From: an uncultured delta proteobacterium
GTDB lineage: Bacteria; Myxococcota_A; Polyangia; Polyangiales; JADJMO01
NCBI GenBank assembly: GCA_903923175.1
Contig: CAIXWQ010000382.1
Span: forward strand, 1-43,954
Length of the DNA: 43,954 nucleotides
Reading direction: 5' to 3'
A program made the translations under genes and the position numbers. Of this stretch, positions 15,013 to 23,110 are shown piece by piece. Position 1 is the first letter of the stretch. Each line of letters opens with the position of its first letter. The notes below the pieces were generated by a model. It was not told where the DNA came from and ran no database searches. It worked only from the letters and a program-made list of their open reading frames with translations.

Positions 15013-17559
15013 TCAGGCCCGCGGCGTGGCGCCGAGGGCCTTGATGGCCTCCACCGCCTTGCCGTGCAGCGCGTCGACCTCCCCGTCGGTCAGCGTCCGG
15101 CTCATCTTCGGATCGCGATAGGTGAGCCGGAACGCGAGCGAGCGCTGCCCCGCGGGCACCCCCTCGCCGCGATAGAGGTCGAACAGCTCGACGCGCTCGC
15201 AGAGCTCGCCCGCCGTCTTCTGCAGCGTGCTCGCGAGATCGCCCGCGGTGAGCGTCTCGACGGCGATCACCGCCACGTCGCGCGTGGTCGCCGGGAGCGT
15301 CGGCAGCGCGCGGAACTGCGGCCGCGCAGGGCCCGCGCGCTCGATCGCGCGCAGATCGATCTCGATCACCAGGGCCGGCCCCTCGAGCTCCAGCCTGTCG
15401 ATCACGTCCGGGTGGACCGGACCGAAGCTGCCGACGTCGATCGGCCCCTCGGCCGAGGCGATCACCAGCTTGGCGGCGCCGCGTGGGTGGAGATGCGAGG
15501 GGCGGGCCGCTCCGGCGAGCAGCTCCACGCTCGGCGCGCGACCGGCGAGGCGCTCCACCAGCCCGAGCGCGATCCCCTTCGCGTCCCACACGTCGACCTC
15601 TTCGCCCGCGCCGATCCACGCGTCGCGCGGCCCAGCGAGCACCACCGCCAGCGACGGCACTTCGTCGCAGAGCCCGCGCGCGGCCTCGGCCCCACCGGCG
15701 AGGAAGCGCCGACCGACCTCGAAGACGCGCACGCGCTTCTCGCCGCGCCGCCGTGACCGACCGAGCCCACCGAGCAGCCCAGGGAGCAGCGAGGTGCGCA
15801 TCACGCTCCGCTCCTCGCCGAGCGGGTTCAGCAGCGTGACGGTGGCCTCCGGCGCGCCGACCGCCGCGAGCTCGCGCGGGCTGGTGAAGCTGTACGAGAT
15901 CGTCTCCGACAGCCCGAGCTCGCGACCGGCGTGGCGCGCGCGGCGCTCGAGCCAGCCGTCGTAGCGCGCGGGCTGCGCGGGGATGGTCGGCACCACCGCC
16001 GGGATGACGTCGTAGCCGCGGCAGCGCCCGATCTCCTCGACGAGATCGACCTCGATCGCGAGATCGGGGCGGTGCGACGGGAGCACGACCTCGGTGGTCG
16101 CGCGATCGCCCTCGCCGCTCCAAGGCGCGACCTGGCAGCCGAGGCGCGTGAGCAACGCCGCGGCGACGTCGCGATCGACCTCGACGCCGAGCACCGCCGC
16201 GATCTTCGCCGCGCGGAAGAAGACCTTGCGCGGCTCGTACGGAAGCGAGACCACGTCGAGCATCCCGTCGGCCGCGGCGCCGCCGGCGAGCTCGAGGGTG
16301 AGCGCCGCCGCGCGGGCGATCGCCTTGGTCACGCTGCCGCGATCGACGCCGCGCTCGAAGCGGTGCGACGACTCGGTGTGGAGCCCGTGGCGGCGCGCGG
16401 TGCGGCGCACGCTGCGCGGATCGAACCACGCGCACTCGATGAGCACGCGGCGCGTCCCCTCGGAGATCTCGCTGTTGCCCGCGCCCATCACCCCCGCGAG
16501 CGCGACCGGCTTGCCGCCGCCCGGAGCGCCGTCGCAGATGACGAGATCGTCGACCACCAGCGTGCGCTCGATCCCCTCGAGCGTGACGACCTTCTCACCC
16601 TCGCGCGCGAGCCGCACGTGGATGGCCTCGCCCTCGAGCTTGTCGAGATCGAAGGCGTGGAGCGGGTGCCCCTGCTCCATCATCACGAGGTTGGTCACGT
16701 CGACGGCGTTCGAGAGCGAGCGGACGCCGAGCGCGTGCAGCCGGTAGCGGACCCAGAGCGGCGAGGCGCCGATGGCGATCCCCTCGACGACCATCGCCGC
16801 GTACTCGGGGCAGCGCTCCTTGGCGCCCGCGTCGACGGTCACCTTCGCGCGCGACGCGACCGGCACGCCGAGCGAGCGCGCCAACGCGTTGGCTCCACCC
16901 GAGAGCGGCGGCGAGAACGGCAGCTCGAGCAGCGCCGCGAGCTCGCGCGCCACGCCGACGTGGCCGAGCGCGTCGGGGCGGTTCGGCGTGACGCCGACCT
17001 CGAGCACGTCGTCGATCACCCCGGGGACGGCCACGTGGAACGGCGTGCCGGGCGCGGCGAAATCGCTCGCGAGCACGATGATCCCGGGATCCCCCGCGTG
17101 GCTCGCGTGCTTGTCGCCCGCGTCGCTCTTCGCCGCGTCGTCGCCCTTCGGCTTGGCCTCGCCGAAGCCGATGCCGAGCTCGCGCTCCGAGACGAGCATC
17201 CCCTCGCTCACCACGCCGCCGATGTCGCGCGGCGTGAGCGTCACGCCGAGCGCCGGGAGCGTCGTGCCGACCGGCGCGAGGAGCACGAGCCCGCCCACGG
17301 CGGGGACGTTCGGCGCGCCGCAGACGACCTCCGGGTTCACGCCCCCCTTGTCGACGGTGACCAGCTGGAGCGAGCTGCGCTTCGGGTGCGGCTTCTTCTC
17401 GAGCACGCGCGCCACCACGACCGGCTCGATGCCGGCGCCGAAGCGCTGTACGGCCTCGACCTCGAGCCCGGCGGCGGTGAGCCGCGCGGCGATCGTCGCC
17501 GTGTCCAGGTTCGACAGTCCGGGGAGCAGCTCACGCAGCCAAGCGACCGAGACGCGCAT
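15013..17559 (-). CDS. pheT: phenylalanyl-tRNA synthetase beta subunit
   Basis: An 848-residue beta chain of the (alpha-beta)2 enzyme that charges tRNA-Phe. The start 'MRVSVAWLRELLPGL' is typical. It is followed by the EMAP-like tRNA-binding domain ('KKPHPKRSSLQLVTVDKG'), the B3/B4 editing domain ('TNRPDALGHVGVARELAALL'), B5 (around 'YEPRKVFFRAAKIAAVLG') and the C-terminal anticodon-binding FDX-ACB domain ('LPATTRDVAVIA'). About 25 residues of Lys/Asp/Ala/Ser/His-rich sequence (near 132-155) are inserted in the N-terminal part and help explain a length above the usual 800. pheS, normally directly upstream in a pheST operon, is not here; the upstream gene encodes a beta-barrel protein. Confidence 0.96.
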   Translation of the reverse strand: MRVSVAWLRELLPGLSNLDTATIAARLTAAGLEVEAVQRFGAGIEPVVVARVLEKKPHPKRSSLQLVTVDKGGVNPEVVCGAPNVPAVGGLVLLAPVGTTLPALGVTLTPRDIGGVVSEGMLVSERELGIGFGEAKPKGDDAAKSDAGDKHASHAGDPGIIVLASDFAAPGTPFHVAVPGVIDDVLEVGVTPNRPDALGHVGVARELAALLELPFSPPLSGGANALARSLGVPVASRAKVTVDAGAKERCPEYAAMVVEGIAIGASPLWVRYRLHALGVRSLSNAVDVTNLVMMEQGHPLHAFDLDKLEGEAIHVRLAREGEKVVTLEGIERTLVVDDLVICDGAPGGGKPVALAGVMGAGNSEISEGTRRVLIECAWFDPRSVRRTARRHGLHTESSHRFERGVDRGSVTKAIARAAALTLELAGGAAADGMLDVVSLPYEPRKVFFRAAKIAAVLGVEVDRDVAAALLTRLGCQVAPWSGEGDRATTEVVLPSHRPDLAIEVDLVEEIGRCRGYDVIPAVVPTIPAQPARYDGWLERRARHAGRELGLSETISYSFTSPRELAAVGAPEATVTLLNPLGEERSVMRTSLLPGLLGGLGRSRRRGEKRVRVFEVGRRFLAGGAEAARGLCDEVPSLAVVLAGPRDAWIGAGEEVDVWDAKGIALGLVERLAGRAPSVELLAGAARPSHLHPRGAAKLVIASAEGPIDVGSFGPVHPDVIDRLELEGPALVIEIDLRAIERAGPARPQFRALPTLPATTRDVAVIAVETLTAGDLASTLQKTAGELCERVELFDLYRGEGVPAGQRSLAFRLTYRDPKMSRTLTDGEVDALHGKAVEAIKALGATPRA

Positions 17560-17618
17560 GCACCGCCGTTACCACGTCGGAGGCGCTGGCGGGACGGGTC
17601 TCGGCCAGACCGCACCGG

Positions 17619-19085
17619 TCAGTGCCAGAAGCCGAGCGAGAGCCCGTAGTTCGACCAGCGGGGCGCGAGATCGAGCATCGTGTTGAGCCGCCACTGGGTG
17701 TCGCCGTCGAGGAGATGGAAGATCGACCAGGTGAAGAGCTCGACCTCCACGCCCCCCGTCACGTGCTGCCGGAAGGCCTTGGCGTCAGGCTCGGAGCCGA
17801 AGCGGGTCGGCTCGATGTACGACCCCAGGCGGAGCTTGAGCTGCCCCGGGAGCAGCTCGGTCTCGACCCCCGCGCGCACGGAGAACGTCGCGTTGCGCCC
17901 GGCGCGCGTGACCTTCTGCGAGAAGTACGACTCGAGGCTGATGCCGTCCTCGGTCGGCCCGGTCACCAGCAGCCCGAGCGTCAGCAGCACGTACTCGCGC
18001 CCCATCGCGCGGTAGCGCTGCTTGCGGAGCGCCTTGACCTCATCGTGGAAGCGCGCGGTCTCCGCGTCCTCCTCGACGCGCAGCTTCTTGTCGCGCTCGG
18101 CGAGCTCGCGCTCGACCCGCGGCCGCTCCTCGGCCGTCGCGTCGGCGAGCTTCTGCGTGCGCTCGCCCGCCCGCCGCTCGCGCGCGCGGCGGATCTCGGT
18201 TCGCAGATCGGCCTCGTCGTCGTGGGGGTTCACCCACTTCGGGTTCAGCGGCCGGGGCCCGCCTTGGAGCGCGACGCCGAGATCGACCTCCCACGGCAGG
18301 TGCGCGTTGCCGGGCGCGACGAGGCCCCCCGCGGAGGTCGCCTGCGCCCCGCCGGGCTGCGTGGTGGTCACGGGCATGCGGTACGTCGCGCCGATGCGAA
18401 ACGGCAGCTGGTCCGGGCGGACCAGCACGCCGAGCTCCGGCGCGGCGCCCGTGAGCGAGACGACGTTGGTCGTCGCGCCGTTGAGCGTGCGCGAGATGTC
18501 GAAGCCGACGAGGCGCAGACCGGTCCCGACCACCAGATCCCCGCCGAAGAGCGAGCGCGCGAGCAGCGCGTGCGTGCGCGAGATCGTGGCGCCGAACTTC
18601 TCCTGGTCGGCCGTGGCGTCCGGCGAGAGGTTGTAGTGCTGCAGATCGCTGACGACGCCGAAGCCCCACGCCCCGAGCTGCAGGTTCGCGCCGAGCGTCA
18701 GGAAGTAGAAGTCCTTGTACGTGAACGGCGTGATGTAGCCGCGGTTCTCGAAGTCGACCTGCTTGAACGCGGAGGGGAAGGTGATCGAGGCGTCGACGTC
18801 GTAGTCGGCCCAGGAGTTCGACCACGGCGCGCGCAGCGCCGGCGCGGCGGCGTTCATCGCGTAGCCGTCGGTCCCCTCGCCCAGCGCCTCGTACGCGCCG
18901 CCGAGCGCGACGATGCGCCCCGACGACAGCACCGGGCTCGTGACGAGATCGAGCTGGCAGTCGGTGGTCACCGCGGCGACGGCGCCGCACGCCGCCCGCG
19001 CGCGGATCGGCACGCTCGCGAGCGCTGCCGCGAGGGCGAGCGCCGCGCCGACGCCCACGCGAGGGCGCGCGAGGCGACGCCTCAC
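17619..19085 (-). CDS. outer-membrane beta-barrel protein with central coiled coil
   Basis: The gene starts with GTG 19085, overlapping the TGA of the upstream regulator in a GTGA junction; the track frame running to 20903 is an artefact. The 488-residue product has a signal peptide (Arg-rich start, 'VGVGAALALAAALASV', cleavage near 'ARA-AC'). It then has many alternating aromatic and polar strands ('GAYEALGEGTDGYAMNAAA', 'DYDVDASITFPS') that recall FadL/PorV-like barrels. A charged helical stretch of about 75 residues (Arg/Glu/Lys-rich, near 300-375) sits between strand blocks, which is unusual. The C-terminus ends in an aromatic strand 'YGLSLGFWH'. Its place in the isoprenoid operon suggests a role at the outer membrane for a lipid or terpenoid, which is inferred. 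Confidence 0.75.
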   Translation of the reverse strand: MRRRLARPRVGVGAALALAAALASVPIRARAACGAVAAVTTDCQLDLVTSPVLSSGRIVALGGAYEALGEGTDGYAMNAAAPALRAPWSNSWADYDVDASITFPSAFKQVDFENRGYITPFTYKDFYFLTLGANLQLGAWGFGVVSDLQHYNLSPDATADQEKFGATISRTHALLARSLFGGDLVVGTGLRLVGFDISRTLNGATTNVVSLTGAAPELGVLVRPDQLPFRIGATYRMPVTTTQPGGAQATSAGGLVAPGNAHLPWEVDLGVALQGGPRPLNPKWVNPHDDEADLRTEIRRARERRAGERTQKLADATAEERPRVERELAERDKKLRVEEDAETARFHDEVKALRKQRYRAMGREYVLLTLGLLVTGPTEDGISLESYFSQKVTRAGRNATFSVRAGVETELLPGQLKLRLGSYIEPTRFGSEPDAKAFRQHVTGGVEVELFTWSIFHLLDGDTQWRLNTMLDLAPRWSNYGLSLGFWH

Positions 19086-19714
19086 GGCTCCTTTGCGTTC
19101 GACGCGCTCCCGCCGCCCAGCAGGAACCGCGCGAGCGGCTCGGCGTCGAGCTTCGCCGTCGACAGCAGCGCGTCGAGCAGGGTGCGCCCGAGCTTGGCGA
19201 GGTCGAGCAGCGCCCGCACGCGCCGCGCCTGGAAGTCGGCCCGCGCGCGGGCCTCGCCCCCCTTCGCCGCCTGCGCCTTGCGGGCGGCCTCGAGCTCCTG
19301 GAGCGCGCGCTCGAACGACTCGACGGCGGCGCCGATCTCGATCCGCTCGCGCTCGCCGAGGACGCGCGAGATCATCCGCCAGAGCGCGACCTCGGCCGAG
19401 AAGAAGTCGCGGCGCTCCCCCTGCACCCAGACCTTCTTCACGACGCCCCAGCGGATCAGCTCGGCGAGCGTCATGCTCACCGCGCCCGAGGAGATGAGGA
19501 GCCGGTCCTTCAGGTCGCCCGCCGTCAGCGGCGTCGGCGACAGGTACAGGAGCGTCCAGATCCGCCCCATGTTCCGCTTGAAGCCCCAGAACTCCATGAG
19601 CCGCCCGACCGCGTCGCTCACCGCGGCCTCGGCCGACGACAGCGCAGGCTCGGCGTGCGGCGCGGTGGCGGCCGCGTCGTCGCGAGTCTTTGCGCGCCGC
19701 TGGAGGACGGTCAT
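19082..19714 (-). CDS. GbsR/MarR-type winged-helix regulator
   Basis: About 210 residues from ATG 19714; the track uses a TTG six codons upstream. The N-terminal half is a winged helix of the GbsR type: 'LMEFWGFKRNMGRIWTLLYLSPTPLTAGDLKDRLLISSGAVSMTLAELIRWGVV' carries the two helices of the HTH, followed by the wing 'VQGERRDFF'. The C-terminal half is a long Ala/Glu/Arg helix that should dimerise. It is the middle gene between a polyprenyl synthase (48 bp upstream on the minus strand) and a coupled beta-barrel gene. The operon promoter has a near-perfect AT-rich palindrome, so self-control of the operon is the simplest model. The ligand is unknown. Confidence 0.85.
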   Translation of the reverse strand: MTVLQRRAKTRDDAAATAPHAEPALSSAEAAVSDAVGRLMEFWGFKRNMGRIWTLLYLSPTPLTAGDLKDRLLISSGAVSMTLAELIRWGVVKKVWVQGERRDFFSAEVALWRMISRVLGERERIEIGAAVESFERALQELEAARKAQAAKGGEARARADFQARRVRALLDLAKLGRTLLDALLSTAKLDAEPLARFLLGGGSASNAKEP

Positions 19715-19780
19715 CACGGTCGAGCTTAGCAAGGCGAGCGGAGGAAGGCCGAGAACGCGGAGCTTCGGGCGCGGTCGCGC

Positions 19781-20887
19781 TCAGGCGGTCCGCGCGACGA
19801 GGTCGAGCGCCACCGCGGCGAGGGCGTCGCGCGCGGGGCCTCGCGGAACGGCGTCGAGCGCCTCGACCGCGCGCGAGGCCTCGGCCTCCGCGCGGCGACG
19901 GACCTCGTCGCAGGCGCCCGAGGCGCGAATCTTCGCGCAGAGCTCGTGCGCCAGCGCGTCGTCGGGCTCCTCGCGCAGCTTGCGGATCGTCGCGACCAGC
20001 GAGCCGTCGCGGGCCACCGCGCGGAGCAGCGGCAAGGTCGGCTTCCCCTCGCGGACGTCGGCCACGAGGCTCTTGCCGGTCACCCGCTCGTCGCCCACGA
20101 CGTCGAGGAGATCGTCGACGATCTGGAACGCGACGCCGACGTGCGCGCCGTAGGCCCCGAGCGCGTCCGCGACGCGCGCGTCCCCGTGCGCCGCGAGGGC
20201 GCCCGCGCGGCAGGTCCAGGCGAACAGGGCGGCCGTCTTCCCCTGCACCACGCGCTCGTAGGTCGCCTCCGAGAGATCGAGCGTCGTGCGGCCGCGCAGC
20301 TGCACGACCTCGCCGTCGACCATGGCGCGCAGCGCGCCGAGGAGCGTGCCGAGGATCTCCCCGCGGCGATCGCCGAGCTGGTGCACGACGTCGAGCGCGT
20401 GGACCAGCAGCAGGTCGCCCGAGAGCACCGAGACGGCGTTGCCCCAGACCATCCGCGACGTCGGGCGCCCGCGGCGCTCCGGCGCGTCGTCGAGCACGTC
20501 GTCGTGGAGGAGGGTGGCCGAGTGGATCAGCTCGGCCGCGAGCGCGACGGTGCGCGCGCGCATCGCGCGATCGCCCGAGAGGCCGTTGGCGGCGGCGGCC
20601 GACAGGAACGTCGCGAGCGGCCGGACTCGCTTGCCCCCCGCGCCGACGAGGTGGAGCGCCGCTTCGCGCGCCGGCGAAACGCCGCGGTCGCACGCCTCGG
20701 CGAGCGCCGAGGTGAGCCACGCGAGGTCGGTCGAGAGCAGCGCGGACACCGCGTCGAGCCGCGACTTCGCGCGGTCGTCGACGCGCGGATCCCGCGCGAC
20801 TTCGCGGAGGAGGCGCACCCCCTCGGCGATCTCTCCAGCCGGCCCGCGCGCATGCTCGTCGCGCGGGGCCTCCACCGTGGCCGTCAT
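19781..20887 (-). CDS. polyprenyl diphosphate synthase (trans-isoprenyl, IspB-like)
   Basis: A 368-residue enzyme that extends allylic diphosphates with isopentenyl diphosphate using Mg2+. The first Asp-rich motif is D129-D-V-L-D133 and the second D258-D-L-L-D262, both intact. 'GGKRVRP' at 85-90 binds diphosphate. The residues before the first motif are small (Ala124, Thr125), which usually allows long chains, so the product may be the quinone side chain or another long polyprenyl. There is an N-terminal extension of about 50 residues compared with short family members. AGGAG lies six bases before ATG 20887. It is the first gene of an operon with a GbsR-type regulator and a beta-barrel protein. 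Confidence 0.9.
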   Translation of the reverse strand: MTATVEAPRDEHARGPAGEIAEGVRLLREVARDPRVDDRAKSRLDAVSALLSTDLAWLTSALAEACDRGVSPAREAALHLVGAGGKRVRPLATFLSAAAANGLSGDRAMRARTVALAAELIHSATLLHDDVLDDAPERRGRPTSRMVWGNAVSVLSGDLLLVHALDVVHQLGDRRGEILGTLLGALRAMVDGEVVQLRGRTTLDLSEATYERVVQGKTAALFAWTCRAGALAAHGDARVADALGAYGAHVGVAFQIVDDLLDVVGDERVTGKSLVADVREGKPTLPLLRAVARDGSLVATIRKLREEPDDALAHELCAKIRASGACDEVRRRAEAEASRAVEALDAVPRGPARDALAAVALDLVARTA

Positions 20888-20901
20888 CGCTGGCTCCTCT
20901 C

Positions 20902-20925
20902 AAGTTTCAAAATATTTTGAAGCTT
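20902..20925. promoter_or_regulatory. AT-rich operator palindrome of the polyprenyl synthase operon
   Basis: The core TTCAAAATATTTTGAA (20906-20921) is a perfect 16-bp palindrome. After one mismatched pair, three more pairs match (AAG/CTT), making a 24-bp dyad. In DNA this GC-rich such a site stands out. It lies just downstream of the -10 element on the minus strand, at the expected transcription start, where a bound repressor would block initiation. The GbsR/MarR-type protein of the same operon is the likely binder. Confidence 0.75.
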
Positions 20926-20930
20926 CACGG

Positions 20931-20958
20931 ACTTTAGGGAAGACGCCCGCGCCGTCAA
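20931..20958 (-). promoter_or_regulatory. promoter of the polyprenyl synthase operon
   Basis: On the minus strand TTGACG, a 16-bp spacer and TAAAGT form a sigma-70-type promoter, followed within about six bases by the operator palindrome and then AGGAG and the start codon. Confidence 0.65.
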
Positions 20959-21018
20959 GGCCAACCGCGCCCGCGCGCCGCGCAACGAGCCCGACAGGCG
21001 GCTAGGCTACCGGGCGCG

Positions 21019-21777
21019 ATGACCCCGACACCGCCCCCGAACCGAGCGCCGACGGCGCCTCGGCCCGCTTCGAGACACGTCGTCGTGGTCGGCGCGACCG
21101 GCTCGATCGGTCGCGCGGTCGCCCGCGCGGTATGCGACCGCGGAGACCGCGCCACCCTCGTGGCCCGCGCGTCGGCTCGCCTCGTCGCGCTCGCGGCAGA
21201 GCTCGGGCCCCGGGCGACGCCCTTCGCGCTCGATCTCTCCGACGAAGCCGCGCCCGCGCGCCTGGCCGAGGCGGCGCCCGACGCGACCGATCTGGTCTTC
21301 GCCCTCGGCTCGTTCCCCCGGACGCCGCTCGAGACCGTCGGCCGCGCCGACTTCGCCGCGGCGGTCACCGAGCACTGCGCGCTCTTCGTCGAGTGCACGC
21401 GTGCGCTCGCGCCCGCCATCGCCCGCGCGGGCGGCGGGGTCGTCGGCTTCGGCGACGACGGCGTCGAACGCCCGTACCCGAACCACCTCGCCTACCTCGC
21501 CGCGAAGGGCGCGCTCACGGCGGCGGCGCGGGTGCTGTCGCTGGAGCTGGGCGCCGGCGAGAAGGCCCCAGCCGATCGCGCAGGGCCGGTCCGCGTGGGG
21601 CTCGTCGCGATCGGCGTGGTGACCGACCCCGAGCTCGACGACCCCGCGCGCCGAGCCGCCCTCGCGCGCCGTTCTCGCCTCGGTCGCACGGGGACGCCGG
21701 AGGAGGTCGCGCACGTCGCGCTGGCGATGCTCGACGCGACGTGGGTGACCGGCGAGGTCTGGCACGTCGGCCGCTGA
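21019..21777 (+). CDS. short-chain dehydrogenase/reductase family protein
   Basis: A 252-residue SDR-fold protein. The Rossmann nucleotide motif is 'GATGSIG' (25-31) after strand 'HVVVV', and the catalytic pair Tyr159 and Lys163 is present in 'YLAAK'. The catalytic Ser, expected about 13 residues before the Tyr, is Asp146 ('GFGDDG'), and the usual NNAG is 'ALGS', so activity is not certain. The C-terminus 'GTPEEVAHVALAMLDATWVTGEVWHVGR' is typical of the family. It is divergent from the polyprenyl synthase operon across 131 bp and is followed by a GT2 gene in the same direction. The substrate is unknown. Confidence 0.85.
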   Translation: MTPTPPPNRAPTAPRPASRHVVVVGATGSIGRAVARAVCDRGDRATLVARASARLVALAAELGPRATPFALDLSDEAAPARLAEAAPDATDLVFALGSFPRTPLETVGRADFAAAVTEHCALFVECTRALAPAIARAGGGVVGFGDDGVERPYPNHLAYLAAKGALTAAARVLSLELGAGEKAPADRAGPVRVGLVAIGVVTDPELDDPARRAALARRSRLGRTGTPEEVAHVALAMLDATWVTGEVWHVGR

Positions 21778-21874
21778 CCTTCGCCCTCGGGCGGGCCGCC
21801 TCCGGGGCGGGTCGTCCAGGCGCCCTTCACGTCCCGCTGGCGGCGCTGCCCGGCTTCTCGTACATGCCGGCGCC

Positions 21875-22609
21875 ATGTTCGAAGACGGCGCGCGGGCGCT
21901 GATCGTGACCCCGACCTACAACGAGCGCGAGAACCTGGAGCCCTTCCTCGAAGGAGTGTTCCGCTGGGCGCCGAGCGCCAACGTGCTCGTGGTCGACGAC
22001 AACAGCCCCGATGGCACCGGCGATCTCGCGGACGCCATCGCGGCGCGCGATCCGCGCGTGCGGGTGATGCACCGCCCCGGCAAGATGGGGCTCGGCAGCG
22101 CGTACCTCGCCGCGTTCGCGCAAGGGCTGGCGAACCCGGCGTACGACGCGTTCCTCGAGATGGACACGGATCTCTCGCACGATCCGCAGTACCTCCCGCA
22201 GTTCTTCGCCGCGCTCGACCGCGGCGCGGACGCGGTGATCGGCTCTCGGAACATCCCCGGCGGCGGCGTCGAAGGGTGGGGCCTCGGCCGTCACTTCATC
22301 TCCAAGGGGGGCTCGCTCTACTCGCGCACGATCCTCGGTCTGCCGGTGAAGGACCTCACCAGCGGCTACAAGGCGTTCAAGCGCGGCTCGCTCCAGGCGA
22401 TCGACCTCGCGGGCATCCGCAGCGAGGGGTACTCGTTCCAGATCGAGATGACCTATCGGCTCCTGCGCAAGCGGCTGCGCGTCGAGGAGATCCCGATCGT
22501 GTTCGTCGATCGGCGCCAAGGGGCGTCGAAGATGAGCCGGAAGATCTTCGTCGAGGCGATCGGCGTCGTGTGGAAGCTCCGCGCCGACGGGCTGCGCGGG
22601 AAGCTGTAG
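21875..22609 (+). CDS. polyprenol monophosphomannose synthase-like glycosyltransferase (GT2)
   Basis: A 244-residue cytoplasmic-face enzyme that, by family, moves a sugar (typically mannose from GDP-mannose) to polyprenyl phosphate. Motifs: 'ALIVTPTYNERENLEPFL' at the start, 'VLVVDDNSPDGTGDLAD' for nucleotide binding, 'FLEMDTDLSHDP' with the metal-binding DxD, 'GSRNIPGGGVEGWGLGRHFISKGGS', and the Dpm1-type end 'IPIVFVDRRQGASKMS'. There is no C-terminal membrane domain, as in the soluble Dpm1/Ppm1 catalytic part. Its presence near a polyprenyl synthase is suggestive, since one makes the lipid carrier type used by the other. It lies 97 bp after the SDR gene. Confidence 0.9.
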   Translation: MFEDGARALIVTPTYNERENLEPFLEGVFRWAPSANVLVVDDNSPDGTGDLADAIAARDPRVRVMHRPGKMGLGSAYLAAFAQGLANPAYDAFLEMDTDLSHDPQYLPQFFAALDRGADAVIGSRNIPGGGVEGWGLGRHFISKGGSLYSRTILGLPVKDLTSGYKAFKRGSLQAIDLAGIRSEGYSFQIEMTYRLLRKRLRVEEIPIVFVDRRQGASKMSRKIFVEAIGVVWKLRADGLRGKL

Positions 22610-22688
22610 GGCCGTACACGCCCCTTCGAGCTCGGCACGAGGGGAGCGGCGCACGCTCCCCGGTAGGGCGGTCGCTCGACGCGCGTGG

Positions 22689-22940
22689 CTAGGTCGGCCG
22701 CGAAGGCCGCCCCACGCACTTGCGCGCGACCTCGACGGCCTCGGGCTTCGAGTCGGGGTCGAGCCGCGCGGCGCGGTCGGCGCAGTCGAGCGCCTGCTCG
22801 TCGCAGCCCATCCGCTCGAACGCCCGCGCGAGCACGAGCAGCTCGTGCGACTCGAGGTCGTCCGGCGCTACCTGGTAGCGCTCGAGGTAGTCCCCCAGGG
22901 CGGCCGGAGGGATCGAGTAGCGCGCGCTTCGTTCGGCCAC
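22689..22940 (-). CDS. small TPR-like protein
   Basis: An 83-residue soluble protein. 'LESHELLVLARAFERMGCDEQALDCADRAARLDPDSKPEA' has the helix-turn-helix residue pattern of one to one and a half tetratricopeptide repeats, used for protein binding. There is no signal or membrane segment. The reading frame has good local codon use, and no better frame covers this stretch. It lies between the GT2 gene and the helicase on the opposite strand. Confidence 0.55.
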   Translation of the reverse strand: MAERSARYSIPPAALGDYLERYQVAPDDLESHELLVLARAFERMGCDEQALDCADRAARLDPDSKPEAVEVARKCVGRPSRPT

Positions 22941-23110
22941 GGAGGGCCCGAGCGTAGCACCGTGGTCGAGCCCGCGCCGCTCGTGCGTGGGCGGACCGCT
23001 CGTCCGTGCGCCGTCGGCCGCTTTCGACGCGGCGGGAGCCGCCCAGCCTCCGTGCGCCGCGAAGGGTCAAGCTTGCGTCGCAGTGCCCCCCGGGTGCATC
23101 ACGAACGCCG

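Noticed and set aside
17619-20903. 1094-residue ORF on the minus strand
   Set aside because: The upstream two thirds overlap the polyprenyl synthase and regulator in another frame and are low-complexity Arg/Ala; the GTG at 19085 is the real start of the barrel gene.
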